This document shows positions 1 through 9,853 of a DNA stretch of 64,000 bases, one piece after another. The notes beneath the pieces were generated by a model, which searched no databases, was not told the origin of the DNA, and saw only the letters and a list, made by a program, of their open reading frames with translations. The stretch is from Mesostigma viride (Eukaryota > Streptophyta > Mesostigmatophyceae > Mesostigmatales > Mesostigmataceae): positions 7,788,613 through 7,852,612 of the forward strand of contig RPFO01000041.1 of assembly GCA_009746045.1 (NCBI GenBank). The letters run 5' to 3'. The position numbers and the translations under genes were made by a program. How positions within the stretch are numbered: position 1 is the stretch's first letter; each line of letters starts with the position of its first letter.

Positions 1-1090
1 CATTTCCATGATGTAAATAGCTCAGCAAGCTACACACTCAGGGAACTATAAATGGTTGATTTTTGGTTGCCAACAAATATAAGTGCATTGGCTGGGGCAT
101 ACCCAGCCCTAATTAGCGTCTTTTTCTATTTATAGCGCAATATTGGCGTATATATGGGGGTAGTACCCCCAACAAGTGCATGGACAACTCACTAGAGATG
201 TTATTTAGTGCCCCCAATCATAACTTAGGGTTGTGCAAATGGATTTCAAGTGATATTACCGTATGTCAATTTTTAAGGGTTTTGGGGTGCCACCTCCCCT
301 TAACAGTGGCCTTAAGGTTTCTCAATCCGCACGCGGAAGCAAGAAGCCTCCACCCAAGTACCCCCCCCTGGCGCCAACCCCATTGCGCCGATTAAACTCA
401 TGACCACCGTGCGCGAAAGAGCGTGTCGCAACATCTTAAATGGCGACTCAGCCCGCGCTAGGCTATATTAACCGCCGCAGGCCGGGGCCCGCTGGTTACA
501 ATGCGACACAAGCCGGCGACCACCCCAAAAGCAAGCCCCCAAAAAGAGCCAGCATTTCGCAATTCCGGAACCGTCCAAAAAGGAAAGAGGTTTTACGACA
601 CCATAATAGACTGAGCCGCGCAGCAGGTGCTGAGACGAAAAGGAACGACAAAGGTCTGGCGTAGCCTCGCCTCCCTAAGACGCCCTCCCCAACTCGAGTC
701 TCGCAATAGGGAATAATTTTTAGCTTCGGAGCGCAACCTCGCGCGGCTCCTATTGTCCCCAACTACCCCTCCTCGGCAGGGGCAGCTGCACAACTGACCT
801 GCCGCCACAAAAAATAATTTATGAAAAAACAGGCCGATGCTGACAGGAACCTGGTTCTGTGGTTCAGGACCTTTTTAGTGCACGTCACGTCCCATGCACC
901 ATCGCAAGGTGGCAAGCCTGCGATGTGACACTAGAGCTGTTTTAGAAACTTATAAACAGCTCCGCCGAAGCTGGTCAAACCGCCGAAGTAGCGCCCCATC
1001 CTTAATTGCCCATGTCAAAAAGACCCGCAGCCGGGGAAAAACGACATGGGGATAAATTTAAATTTTCTTTCCGTTGCACGACCAACTATT
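1..1090. other. No gene recognised
   Basis: Flanking DNA outside the DIRS-like element. Short ORFs occur on both strands in a GC-rich patch around 440-800, but none has a recognisable motif, splice context or coding-like composition. I see no repeat or RNA gene here. Confidence 0.4.
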
Positions 1091-1132
1091 CTATTAACCG
1101 TGGAACTCCAGGGTAACCAGACTCTTTATTAA

Positions 1133-2821
1133 CCCCTAAATGGTCTGAGATCCTGCCGATAAATCGGCTGGATCTTCACAATTTTGCAAACCAGATGCCA
1201 TCCAACCTACCCATATCCAATGGCTGTCCTTGGGGGCCAAGCATGTCCATGAGTTGCCCTTCGGGTTGGTATATCACAACCTCACATATATGCAGGGTAG
1301 GCCTTGTTTAACTGCCGTCAAAGTCAGGGGGGTCAAGACGCGCGTTTTCATTTTTGGTAGAATGTGCATTTTGAATTATGTTACAAGACCTAGGCACCTA
1401 CCACTTCAGGGATGATAAACAATTAGTTGCTGAACAGTTTGAGCCATTGGGGTCATCATTTGGGTGGGTATACCAGCAGTTACACCCAGTACAGCCCATA
1501 GGGGTACCGTTGGTAAAAAGCAACCAAGGGAGTAGGGGTGGGCATACGACCTCCTAATATGGCCACCAACCATGCCAAACAATACATTTCCCTTCCACAA
1601 TGATGGGGAAACATAACTGCATCATCACACTGCCCTTACATGGCACCTATGTGCAGGTGCCACCTTGTCCATGCACGTAGGTAACGTGGTACGGACACCA
1701 TACGCAAGGCATGCATTCTAGGAGGCAGCCACCAACAAACTAGTGGTGTTGAGCCTATTTCAGCCTGCCCTAGCAAGGATAAACTAGGCCTAAGCTGCTA
1801 TAGCTTGCCAGGTGATGGCCAGCACACCTGGTGGCACATGCTGTCAATGGGAAGCTTTTACTCACCAGTTACGTGCTTGATGATGCCACAGAGACCAGCC
1901 AACTGCATCACACTCATGCAATATGTGTATGGGAAATGTATAACAAACATATATGGAGGTATTCAAACCCATACAGCCTCTAAAACTTATCACCATCACC
2001 CTGTGGCAGGTCAACTGACTGAGGGAAGCATCTAAGAATGGTGTTTTAGAAAGGGGCCAGGCCAGGGTCAAGAAAGAGCATGAATAGTGCAAAAAGAATG
2101 TGCTACACAAGCTAGAACGTATATATAAATGTCAAACATCGATAGGAAAACGATGCTTAAGCTTTACCAGGCATGGATGGCGTTACCTTGGCCCAGGCGG
2201 TGGCCGCAAAATGGCGCATTTCGGCACACCAAAGCTGTGCAGCATGGTCGCTGGATTCGGCGATTTCTGGCCACCCTTGCACGTTTACGACTACTATGTA
2301 TCATAAAAAGTAAAAAGAAACCGATATATCCTTTAAAATACGCCGGAAAGGTATTGCTGTCAACGTTTCTATCGTCCGGCCTGATCGCAGTTTTTTCCAG
2401 CAATAACGCTGCCGACACCAATCAAATGGCATTCCCGCGAACCAAAAATTGGCCTGTATGATCCTTAGGACGTTTAAAATCAATATCCTAAGTTTGGACA
2501 GAAAATTCGAACGCAAACGTAAATGCCATGCGTGGGCGCAAGCCGCCATGGCCAGGTCGTCGTTTTCCGGAATGCACGTTGTACGTGAAAAAGTACCCTG
2601 ACCCCTTGTACTTTGACCGGCCAGAACACCTCTATAACTTTGTCAAAAGTATGCAAACCCTAGTACCATGCTGTGAAGAATTTTATAAACTTTCGATCTT
2701 CTCAGCTAAACTTTTCCTAATTCTCAATAGATTTCGCGGCATCTGGTCCCCCGAGAAGGGGCCGATGCATCGGCTGGAACTCGATTTTTGGCGGAAAATC
2801 GGCAGCAAGACCATTTAGGGG
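1133..2821. mobile_element. piggyBac-like non-autonomous TTAA element
   Basis: A 1689-bp insertion bounded by TTAA on both sides (1129-1132 and 2822-2825). Its terminal inverted repeats begin cccctaaatggtct, perfect for 14 bp and then imperfect. TTAA duplication with C-rich termini is the piggyBac signature. The intact paralogous B1 repeat at about 3413-3427 preserves the empty site with a single TTAA, so the boundaries are directly shown. The interior has several short ORFs (longest 110 codons, plus strand, 2129-2461) with no recognisable transposase motif, so the copy is judged non-autonomous. Confidence 0.85.
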
Positions 2822-2943
2822 TTAAAACAATGAGTGGAGCACATACAAAAGGCAGGCCACATCCCGGCCGTCGATGCTCATGGGAACACTTATTGCTTGG
2901 CAAAGGCTAGCCTTACCCCCAAACACGCAGGGAGGGTGGGCGG

Positions 2944-3379
2944 GAAAAGAAAAGAGGCCGACCTTAGCTAGGTGGGTTTGTTTTTGTCCTTTTTTGCGTG
3001 TCATGCGGCCTTCTTGGCCCGGACGGCATTTTTTCGCCACGCAAATGTTGCGTCTGAACAAATGACGCAATGTGGCGTTCTAATTGCCGGCAGCTTACGT
3101 AAGGCTGCCGGGGCTATTAGGTCACATATTGCGTGAGAGAAAGAATCTAGATCTAGTTAATCACTACGCCATGAGCCAAGAAACCTAGACAGTGGCAGGT
3201 TTATATCTCAACGTAGCTCCTGCCACCTGGCCAAGAAAAACTGGCCAAAGTTTTGGCCTCGACTGATCCGGATCAGGCCGCACCGGCCTCAAAAGGTATG
3301 TCACGTGAACCCAATAACCTAGCTATAGCGGCTACCCTTCCATCTCACTATAAAGAAACTATGTTCAGAGAACCACGAT
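2944..3379 (-). repeat. DIRS A2 direct repeat
   Basis: About 436 bp nearly identical to 7844-8281, differing by a few small indels. This is the inner copy of the A repeat, lying between B1 and B2 on the minus strand. Confidence 0.9.
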
Positions 3380-3514
3380 TCTATTAACCGTGGAACTCCA
3401 GGGTAACCAGACTCTTTATTAAAACAATGAGTGGAGCACATACAAAAGGCAGGCCACATCCCGGCCGCCGATGCTCATGGGAACACTTATTGCTTGGCAA
3501 AGGCTAGCCTTACC
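3380..3514 (-). repeat. DIRS B1 direct repeat
   Basis: About 135 bp matching B2 (1091-1132 plus 2826-2918) apart from the TTAA-element insertion carried by B2. It abuts A2 directly and lies just downstream of the ORF2 stop on the minus strand. Confidence 0.88.
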
Positions 3515-3587
3515 CTTATATCCCTCCCTGGCGATCCATGCCAGGGGCAAAGAACCTAGCATAATGACAGAGAAATGAACAACCAAA

Positions 3588-6500
3588 TTAGGTGGAGGGC
3601 AATTTCAAAATAGCCCGCCAGGCCCGAGGGGGGCAGGCGGCCATGGCCCGAAGAATAACCTCAGGCAGCTGCACCTCCAAACTGCGGTGCAAGCCCACAT
3701 AATGGGCAACCGTGGAGCTGCTAAGCCAGCGCCCCCGGCCCTGGATGTCCCCCATGCTGCGACCCGCGAGGAAATCGTGAGTGGCACCTCCATGCCGCAG
3801 CCCGTGAATGGTGAAAATCTGGGCGACCCCCAAGGCCTGACTCGCAGCCTGCCAAATGCGCCGGAATTGCGGGTAGGTGAAAGGGAACACGGCCTCCCAA
3901 GCGTGCTTACCCGCGATGCAGTGACGGAGGATGGTTTCAGACATCACATCTTCTACCACCACTGACTGAGTCTTGCCCTTAGAGGTCTTGGTAGACCTCA
4001 GCAGTAGGGCGCCCCGTTGAGCCGGCCCAAGCCGAACGTCAGGCTGGAGGCGCACATGGCCAACACGGAGGTTCAGCGCCTCCGAGATTCGCAGGTAATG
4101 GCGGAACACGATGACAACCAGCAGGCCCGCAAGGCGCTGACCTTGCATGACCATCGTGCTGGCAAGTGCAAACGCCGCCTCCCATGGAATGGGAGGAGGG
4201 GCACGGGGGGGCACAAGTGTTTTCCACCCAGCGAGGACGCCACGGGCCAAGTCCCACCGCTTCACCATACCGGGATAATAAAGTTGCAACCCCATCAAGG
4301 CATTGACACACACTTGGCGGCTGTACCCCCGAAAATGAGCCCAGGCGACATACGCACAAAATGTCTCCTCAAGGGTGTCAGCTCGTGACGATGACCCGTC
4401 CGCCCGCCCACCAGCCTCCCACCAAGTCAAGAGGGAATCAAGACCACGACGGTAGGCCAGCAAAGTAGCCGGCTTTACTTTCCCCTCTAGCAATGGAAGG
4501 TAGCTAACAGGTGCAGGGGGCCCCGGGTTAGGATGGATGCCTTCCGCGGTCAGGTCGCGCACCCAGCCTGCCAAGAAAGTCGCCATGGATTGGCCGCGAG
4601 AAACGCCATCGGCTGGTTGAAGTGCACTCGGCGTCCACACCCACTGGGAACGACTCCCCGTGGCGAGGGTCAGCGCGCACAAGCGGCGGCACTGCTTGTT
4701 GAGCTTGTGGGATGAGGACCGCCCCTTAGCCAAGCAGCCCAACGCCGCGGTGGAGTCCACCAACCTCACCACCCGCTTGCCTCGGTTTGCCAAGCTGCGC
4801 GCACTCCTCTCCACGCCCTTCACTGCAGCCCGCACCTCCTTCTCGTTGATGTGCATCCCCGGATCCCGCCAACGACTCCGGACCCCAACCCGCCATTGCT
4901 GGCTAGTGATTGCTTGTTGCGCCCGCGCGCTCAGTGGCCTAGGGCCAGCGTAGGCCACCTCACTTGGTATGAGCAAAGTCGGGTACCCCCGCACCTCTCG
5001 TGCCCTCGCCAGCTCCGTCACATCGCCCGGCTCCATGGTTGCGTACACGACACCTTGCCCGTAGGTGGACGCGTCAGATGCAACCACCTCACGGGCCAAA
5101 GGTGCGCTTCGGTCAACCCTTAGCATGGGAGCCAAGGCCAGGGCACACTCTAACTCCTCCCGCACCCCGGCCCACAGCACCCAGGATCGCTGCCCCCACC
5201 CTTGCAGGCTGATGAATTTGAAACATTGCTGCCAAATGGACAAGCAGCTGCGGCTTAACATCTGCAGCCACAACCACCGCCCCAAGACGGCAGCCAGCCC
5301 CTCGGCCGTAGCTCGGCCTCGAGTGAGTATAGCCTGCGTGTGGGCGATCACAAGGTTGAGCTGCTTGACCGTTGGTTCCAGCACGCCGTTCCGTCGGTGC
5401 ACCACCCCTAGGGCTTCTAGCTCGTCCCCTTCCAGGCTCGCCATCTTAGTCTTCTCCTTAGACGGCACAAGGTTGTTAGGGAGGTAGCCTTCCTCAATAG
5501 CGCGCGTGATGAGCTGGTTCACCGCCTCGCAGGTCCGCCCGTTGCTGGCCACCAAGTCATCAATGGTGATGGACAGCATGGGGGCAGGGGGGTTTTCCAG
5601 GTCAATCTGAAGCTCCCCGGCGCGCTCCTCCTTGTACTCGATGGCCAAGCGCAGTGGCTGGCCACACTCGTCGCGCACCAAGGTGAGCTCACCTGCGCTT
5701 GAGAGGTAGTTGACCTGGCGCCTCGGATCCAGGGCACCGGTCATGTAGAGCACCATCTCATGGATGGCCTCCCCCAGCGCCACCGCATGGGAATGTCCCA
5801 TGGCCAGCACCTTGAGCACGGGCCACACCTTCCGCCTGGGCCCTGCCAGACCTACGCTAGTCGACCACACACTAGGAAGCCCTTGGTAGTCCCACCACCA
5901 CTCGGGCACCTCGATGGAATAGTAGTATGACACGAGGTCGCTCTTGGCGCAGTAGCACCAGCCTTTGATGTAGACCTCCACGAGGATGCCCAGGTGGGGT
6001 AGCAGGATCTTGGGGGGGTCCACCCACAGCAGGTTGCCCAGCTTCCTGTTGACGATGAACCGAAGCTCACCCACCCCCTTGGCCACTCCAAAGCAGCCAT
6101 CCACCCACTTGGGCCGCCTCTCCCGGAACGCCACCATGCCCACGCCCGCTGCCCGGCTCATGAGCTTGCCCCATTCAGCCATGGAGCATCCCCGGCTGGG
6201 CTTGGGCACATTCCAATACTTTGCGCTCGCCACGACCGCTGGCTTGATGCAGTTCTCTTCGCTGGCATATATCTCCCGCCAGCTCGGCCGCATAGCCAAC
6301 AGGTCGAGCAGCCGTGCCTTCCCCGCCACCTCCGCCTTTGGTAGACTCACCGCGTCCGCGCGCAGTTGTTCATACTTATTCTGCTTCCCATATATTGCAT
6401 CAGCACCTTCTTGCTCCTGGCCTGTCGCAACGCCCCCTACGCGGCGACTGTGCCAGGTGCAGTGCCTCTTGACCCTCGCAAGGGCCTCCTCCCTCCCCTT

Positions 6501-7301
6501 AGAGCACGCCCCTCTAGGGTTAGGAGGAGGGTCTTGCCCCCCTCCCCACAGCCAATTAAGCCAACGCACTACCTTGCATTGCAGTGTGTACTCGCGGTGG
6601 CGGCGCGTGGCACGCTGTCGCCGGCGTGCCGATCTCACCCTGCCCCACGCGGTGTACGCTGGCCTAAGTGGGTATGGCAGCGGGAAAAGGGAGCGGTCCC
6701 GCTGGGATTCTATTTCCCTACTTGTTGAGCCTTGCTGAGCTTGTCCAAGAGGATGGCAGTTTGGAGAGCTGCCTTGACAGCCGGGGTGGCTGACAGTGCA
6801 GCCTCCTCCCCCAATGGCAGGAGGTGGCTGGCCACCTTCCACCCCCCCCTCCTTGCCCTCCACCTGCAGCAAGGCCGCCACCACCCTCATTAGGTACTCC
6901 ATGCCCACAAGCTCCCCGGCTGCTGAGCCCAGCTCCTTGAGAAGGGTGTCCATGGCCAATGCAATGTTCATGACAATTTTCCTGTTCTCCATGTTCCGCC
7001 AATTTCCAGGCTTTACCGTCATGACCCACGACCGGATTCCCATCCCATTGTCGCTGGCGTCCTCCAACACCCCCGGCAGCACCCGCTCCGAAACCCGATA
7101 TTTCACGCTCTTGGCTCGGCTTGGCAGCGCCACCCCTTTCGAGGCCTTGAAGTGGCTTCCCGCCCCCTCCATTCCTCCCAGCGCTGCCTTCAAACCTTGC
7201 ATGAATTTCTCGGCTGCGACCTCCCCCTCCTCGTCCTCCTCGTCGTCCTGATTTTCGGTTTCCGGAGGTGCCCCAACGAATGTCGCCAACCTCGCCCTCA
7301 T
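3588..7301 (-). CDS. DIRS-type polyprotein: RT, RNase H, tyrosine recombinase
   Basis: 1237 codons, uninterrupted. The N-terminal 250-300 residues are low-complexity and unrecognised. A reverse transcriptase follows, with a KSDL motif A region and TIDDL at about 579-583 (catalytic Asp pair 581-582), the DIRS-like form of YxDD. RNase H begins near VVASDAS (Asp743) and contains a later LVDSTAAL block. A tyrosine recombinase fills the C-terminus, with the tetrad Arg1071, His1166, Arg1169 and Tyr1201, so integration chemistry looks intact. Between RNase H and recombinase is HPNPGP (NPGP at 925-928), a possible 2A-like skip site. The ATG overlaps the ORF1 stop as ATGA (7298-7301), suggesting reinitiation-coupled translation. 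It copies element RNA into DNA and recombines the product into the genome. Confidence 0.92.
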   Translation of the reverse strand: MRARLATFVGAPPETENQDDEEDEEGEVAAEKFMQGLKAALGGMEGAGSHFKASKGVALPSRAKSVKYRVSERVLPGVLEDASDNGMGIRSWVMTVKPGNWRNMENRKIVMNIALAMDTLLKELGSAAGELVGMEYLMRVVAALLQVEGKEGGVEGGQPPPAIGGGGCTVSHPGCQGSSPNCHPLGQAQQGSTSREIESQRDRSLFPLPYPLRPAYTAWGRVRSARRRQRATRRHREYTLQCKVVRWLNWLWGGGQDPPPNPRGACSKGREEALARVKRHCTWHSRRVGGVATGQEQEGADAIYGKQNKYEQLRADAVSLPKAEVAGKARLLDLLAMRPSWREIYASEENCIKPAVVASAKYWNVPKPSRGCSMAEWGKLMSRAAGVGMVAFRERRPKWVDGCFGVAKGVGELRFIVNRKLGNLLWVDPPKILLPHLGILVEVYIKGWCYCAKSDLVSYYYSIEVPEWWWDYQGLPSVWSTSVGLAGPRRKVWPVLKVLAMGHSHAVALGEAIHEMVLYMTGALDPRRQVNYLSSAGELTLVRDECGQPLRLAIEYKEERAGELQIDLENPPAPMLSITIDDLVASNGRTCEAVNQLITRAIEEGYLPNNLVPSKEKTKMASLEGDELEALGVVHRRNGVLEPTVKQLNLVIAHTQAILTRGRATAEGLAAVLGRWLWLQMLSRSCLSIWQQCFKFISLQGWGQRSWVLWAGVREELECALALAPMLRVDRSAPLAREVVASDASTYGQGVVYATMEPGDVTELARAREVRGYPTLLIPSEVAYAGPRPLSARAQQAITSQQWRVGVRSRWRDPGMHINEKEVRAAVKGVERSARSLANRGKRVVRLVDSTAALGCLAKGRSSSHKLNKQCRRLCALTLATGSRSQWVWTPSALQPADGVSRGQSMATFLAGWVRDLTAEGIHPNPGPPAPVSYLPLLEGKVKPATLLAYRRGLDSLLTWWEAGGRADGSSSRADTLEETFCAYVAWAHFRGYSRQVCVNALMGLQLYYPGMVKRWDLARGVLAGWKTLVPPRAPPPIPWEAAFALASTMVMQGQRLAGLLVVIVFRHYLRISEALNLRVGHVRLQPDVRLGPAQRGALLLRSTKTSKGKTQSVVVEDVMSETILRHCIAGKHAWEAVFPFTYPQFRRIWQAASQALGVAQIFTIHGLRHGGATHDFLAGRSMGDIQGRGRWLSSSTVAHYVGLHRSLEVQLPEVILRAMAACPPRAWRAILKLPST

Positions 7302-7756
7302 TTCCTTTCCGACAGCCCCCCCACCTGCCGAAACCTTGGCCGCGCCTTTCGCGCCTTTCGCTGCGCAGGTGTCGTTGGTGGCAGCGCCTGATCCTCCTCC
7401 TCGTCCGCCGCGAGATCTGCCACGGCCAGCAGTTTTGCCACCAACGTTCCGTTTGGGTCACGTGCGTCCAACACGTCGCCAACATCAACGTGATCGGCCA
7501 GCAACTGCACGACAGACTTCAGCTGGCTCGAGCTCCACGAGCTGGCGTCCGTCACCCAGTCCTCGGCACCGAAGACCTGCTCGACTGCCCCCACCGCCTC
7601 TGCGGGGCTGATGCACTTGGCGAGCAGAGTGGCGAGCTGCTTCTTTTTGGCGCTGAAGGCGACTGGCGCGTGACTGGCGGCAGCAGCCCGCGGTGTGGGC
7701 GTCCCGTCCTCCCCGCGCGCTGCCTGCCCTCCTGTAGCTTTGCGCCCCTTCGGCAT
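7298..7756 (-). CDS. DIRS ORF1, gag-like
   Basis: A 152-residue ORF starting at an ATG and ending in the ATGA overlap with ORF2. The N-terminus is basic (MPKGRKATGG); the middle has helical leucine-rich segments, followed by an acidic DEEEDQ stretch and a basic tail. There is no zinc knuckle. Position directly behind repeat A1 and upstream of RT is where DIRS-like elements carry their gag-like ORF1, which packages element RNA. That role is inferred from position and composition; the sequence itself is not recognised. Confidence 0.65.
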   Translation of the reverse strand: MPKGRKATGGQAARGEDGTPTPRAAAASHAPVAFSAKKKQLATLLAKCISPAEAVGAVEQVFGAEDWVTDASSWSSSQLKSVVQLLADHVDVGDVLDARDPNGTLVAKLLAVADLAADEEEDQALPPTTPAQRKARKARPRFRQVGGLSERK

Positions 7757-7843
7757 TGCTGCTCAGGGCCAAAAATGGCTCCGACAGTACAGGTTCGTCA
7801 AACCAGAGGTTCGTTTCCCCTGGCTTGCTGTCGCCGCCCTCGT

Positions 7844-8281
7844 GAAAAGAAAAGAGGCCGACCTTAGCTAGGTGGGTTTGTTTTTGTCCTTTTTTGCGTG
7901 TCATGCGGCCTTGGCCCGGACGGCATTTTTTCGCCACGCAAGTGTTGCGTCTGAACAAATGACGCAATGTGGCGTTCTAATTGCCGGCAGCTTACGTAAG
8001 GCTGCCGGGGCTATTAGGTCACATATTGCGTGAGAGAAAGAATCTAGATCTAGTTCATCACTACGCCATGAACCAGGAAACCTAGACAGTGGCAGGTTTA
8101 TATCTCAACGTAGCTCCTGCCACCTGGCCAAGAAAAAAACTGGCCAAAGTTTTGGCCTCGACTGATCCGGATCAGGCCGCACCGGCCTCAAAAGGTATGT
8201 CACGTGAACCCAATACTGACCTAGCTATAGCGGCTACCCTTCCATCTCACTATAAAGAAACTATGTTCAGAGAACCACGAT
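7844..8281 (-). repeat. DIRS A1 terminal direct repeat
   Basis: About 438 bp nearly identical to A2 (2944-3379). It is the 5' end of the element on the minus strand and so should hold its promoter, though no specific promoter motif is identified. Confidence 0.88.
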
Positions 8282-8896
8282 ACTATGCTTGGTCGGACAA
8301 CTTAGCGGTTGTGCCACCATCTGCCTCGGCTACAAGACAGATGCAACCCGCGCTAGAATGTGCAATTTTGCACAGGCGGCCATTGCCGCCATTGTGAAAG
8401 AAACAATTGCGGATCATTGCCTGCCTAGCTTGCTTAAGGCATGGCCCGCCGACACACAAGCTGACATCATCCTAAATTAATTAACACCGGCATGCGTCAC
8501 GTACACGCCGGCCTGAACAGTGCTGAAAACGCCACTACAAACAACGTGGCCACGCACCCCCAGGCTAGTGCGTTAACCGTACAGGTAGTTGTACAACAAG
8601 GTTCCCAAGACTAACAAACATAAAACTCGCCCATCGACCCTTTGGGCCGGTCCGAATCCACTATACAATAATTAATCACGACTCACTAAAGAACCTAAAT
8701 CAGCCAAAGATTCGTTAAGCAACCAGCCGACCCTACAGGTCCCCACCTAACCTCAGCTGGTGCAACCAAACACGAATCTTTGCAAGCAAGTCGTAAACCT
8801 ACAATTAATTTTCTCGGACCACTAATTAATAGCCACCGACCCTTATAAACAACTGGGTCATCCAAGGAAAATTCGGGCGAGCAGGAAACCCTTTGT
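8282..8896. other. No gene recognised
   Basis: AT-richer spacer between the DIRS-like element and the next retroposon, with TTAATTAA motifs. No coding-like frame or RNA gene is supported. Confidence 0.4.
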
Positions 8897-8909
8897 ACAT
8901 ATATATCGA

Positions 8910-9503
8910 CCCACGGGGACTCACTACCTTGCCTGCATGGGGGGCCAACAGAATCAGAATTCGTATTTGTATTTGCACACTGTCCTCCTGACGGTGGTGC
9001 TCGCCATGATTCGGTCGGTTTTCCCCCACGCGAACATCCGGTCCGAGGATGCGGATGGCGCTGCCTTCTATTCCCCCAACCACCGGCCTGACATCGTGGT
9101 GCTGGACTTTGAGGGGGGTGGCCGGCATCTGCTTATTGACGTTTCGGTGGCGCGGCCCTTGGCTCTTAGCCACGTGGCTGGGGCCTCCCTCACGGCAGGT
9201 TACACGGCGGACCGGGCGGAGCGGGCCAAGCTCCTGGCCTACGGCGACGTCGGGCACCATCGTGTGGTGCCCTTTGTCCTGGAGGAGTTTGGGGCCATGG
9301 GGCCCCTGACCTCCGCCTTCTTCAAGGAGTGTTGCCGGCTCCGGGAGGACCGGCTGGACCTGGAGGGCCAGCGGGCCCCATGGTCGGCGCGGACCTGGAC
9401 GTCATATTGGCGTCAGCGCTTGTCGGTGGCGCTGACTCGGGCCATGGCTGACATCATGCTCCGCCGTACGCGGGCTGATTTTGCGGTGCAGCAGGGCTAT
9501 TAG
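8910..9503 (+). pseudogene. Retroelement C-terminal nuclease-like domain (fragment)
   Basis: 198 codons open from the truncation point; the first internal ATG is at 8937, but this is the tail of a longer protein. Blocks near the start (THYLAC), RPDIVVLDF, LLIDVSVARP and KLLAYGDVGHHRVVPF resemble the C-terminal restriction-like (PD-(D/E)XK-type) domain that follows RT in some non-LTR elements: RPD supplies the first acidic residue and IDVSV sits in the D/ExK position but lacks the Lys. The assignment is from pattern memory; the family is otherwise unidentified. The RT itself is missing. Confidence 0.5.
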
Positions 9504-9638
9504 GTTCCTCCCGTTAGGCGTTTCCATTGGTCTTATCGTAGTATAGAGCTTTGACATGGCTCTGTATATAGGTTTATAGCTGGGCGTTTGCTTTGGTTTG
9601 AGTGATTTCACTCTGCTGTAAGTAATTATATTTTTAAA
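8910..9638 (+). mobile_element. 5'-truncated non-LTR retroposon with 13-bp TSD
   Basis: Flanked by the direct repeat acatatatatcga at 8897-8909 and 9639-9651, which defines the insertion. It is open from its first base to the stop at 9503, then has a 3' UTR ending in an AT-rich tail. The last ~270 bp recur at 24863-25130 as a second, shorter copy with its own TSD, confirming retroposition and 5' truncation. Confidence 0.85.
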
Positions 9639-9853
9639 ACATATATATCGAATTAGTCAGCCCATGTCGCAGACAGGCTTCCACATCCAGGCCAAGGCAT
9701 GGCGGCCCTATCTTTCCCGCATGCGTTAATTAAACTATATTCAGAGAAAACCGATTAATTAATTAATTAATTGTAATCAATGGCCGCTACACTACCGGCC
9801 GCCTCATCTGCGCGGCCATAATTACAGAAGAGGACAGCTCACATGAGGATCAT

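Larger units (their letters stand above)
1091..8281 (-). mobile_element. PAT/DIRS-like tyrosine-recombinase retrotransposon
   Basis: Read on the minus strand the order is A1 (8281-7844), ORF1, ORF2, B1 (3514-3380), A2 (3379-2944), B2 (2918-2826, resuming at 1132-1091 beyond an insertion). This A1-ORF-B1-A2-B2 order is the split direct repeat layout known for PAT, Ngaro and Volvox Kangaroo-type elements, which replicate through a circular intermediate and integrate by a tyrosine recombinase, so no TSD is expected. Removing the 1.69 kb TTAA insertion leaves about 5.5 kb, a usual size. Both ORFs are open, so the copy looks young. B1 directly abuts A2; about 25 bases separate A2 from B2. The exact outer ends are inferred from repeat edges. 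Confidence 0.88.

Noticed and set aside
1133-2821. Protein-coding gene (110-codon ORF at 2129-2461)
   Set aside because: No domain, several overlapping frames of similar length, and location inside a non-autonomous TTAA element.
3687-6738. Plus-strand ORFs opposite the DIRS polyprotein
   Set aside because: GC-rich shadow frames of a strongly supported minus-strand CDS.
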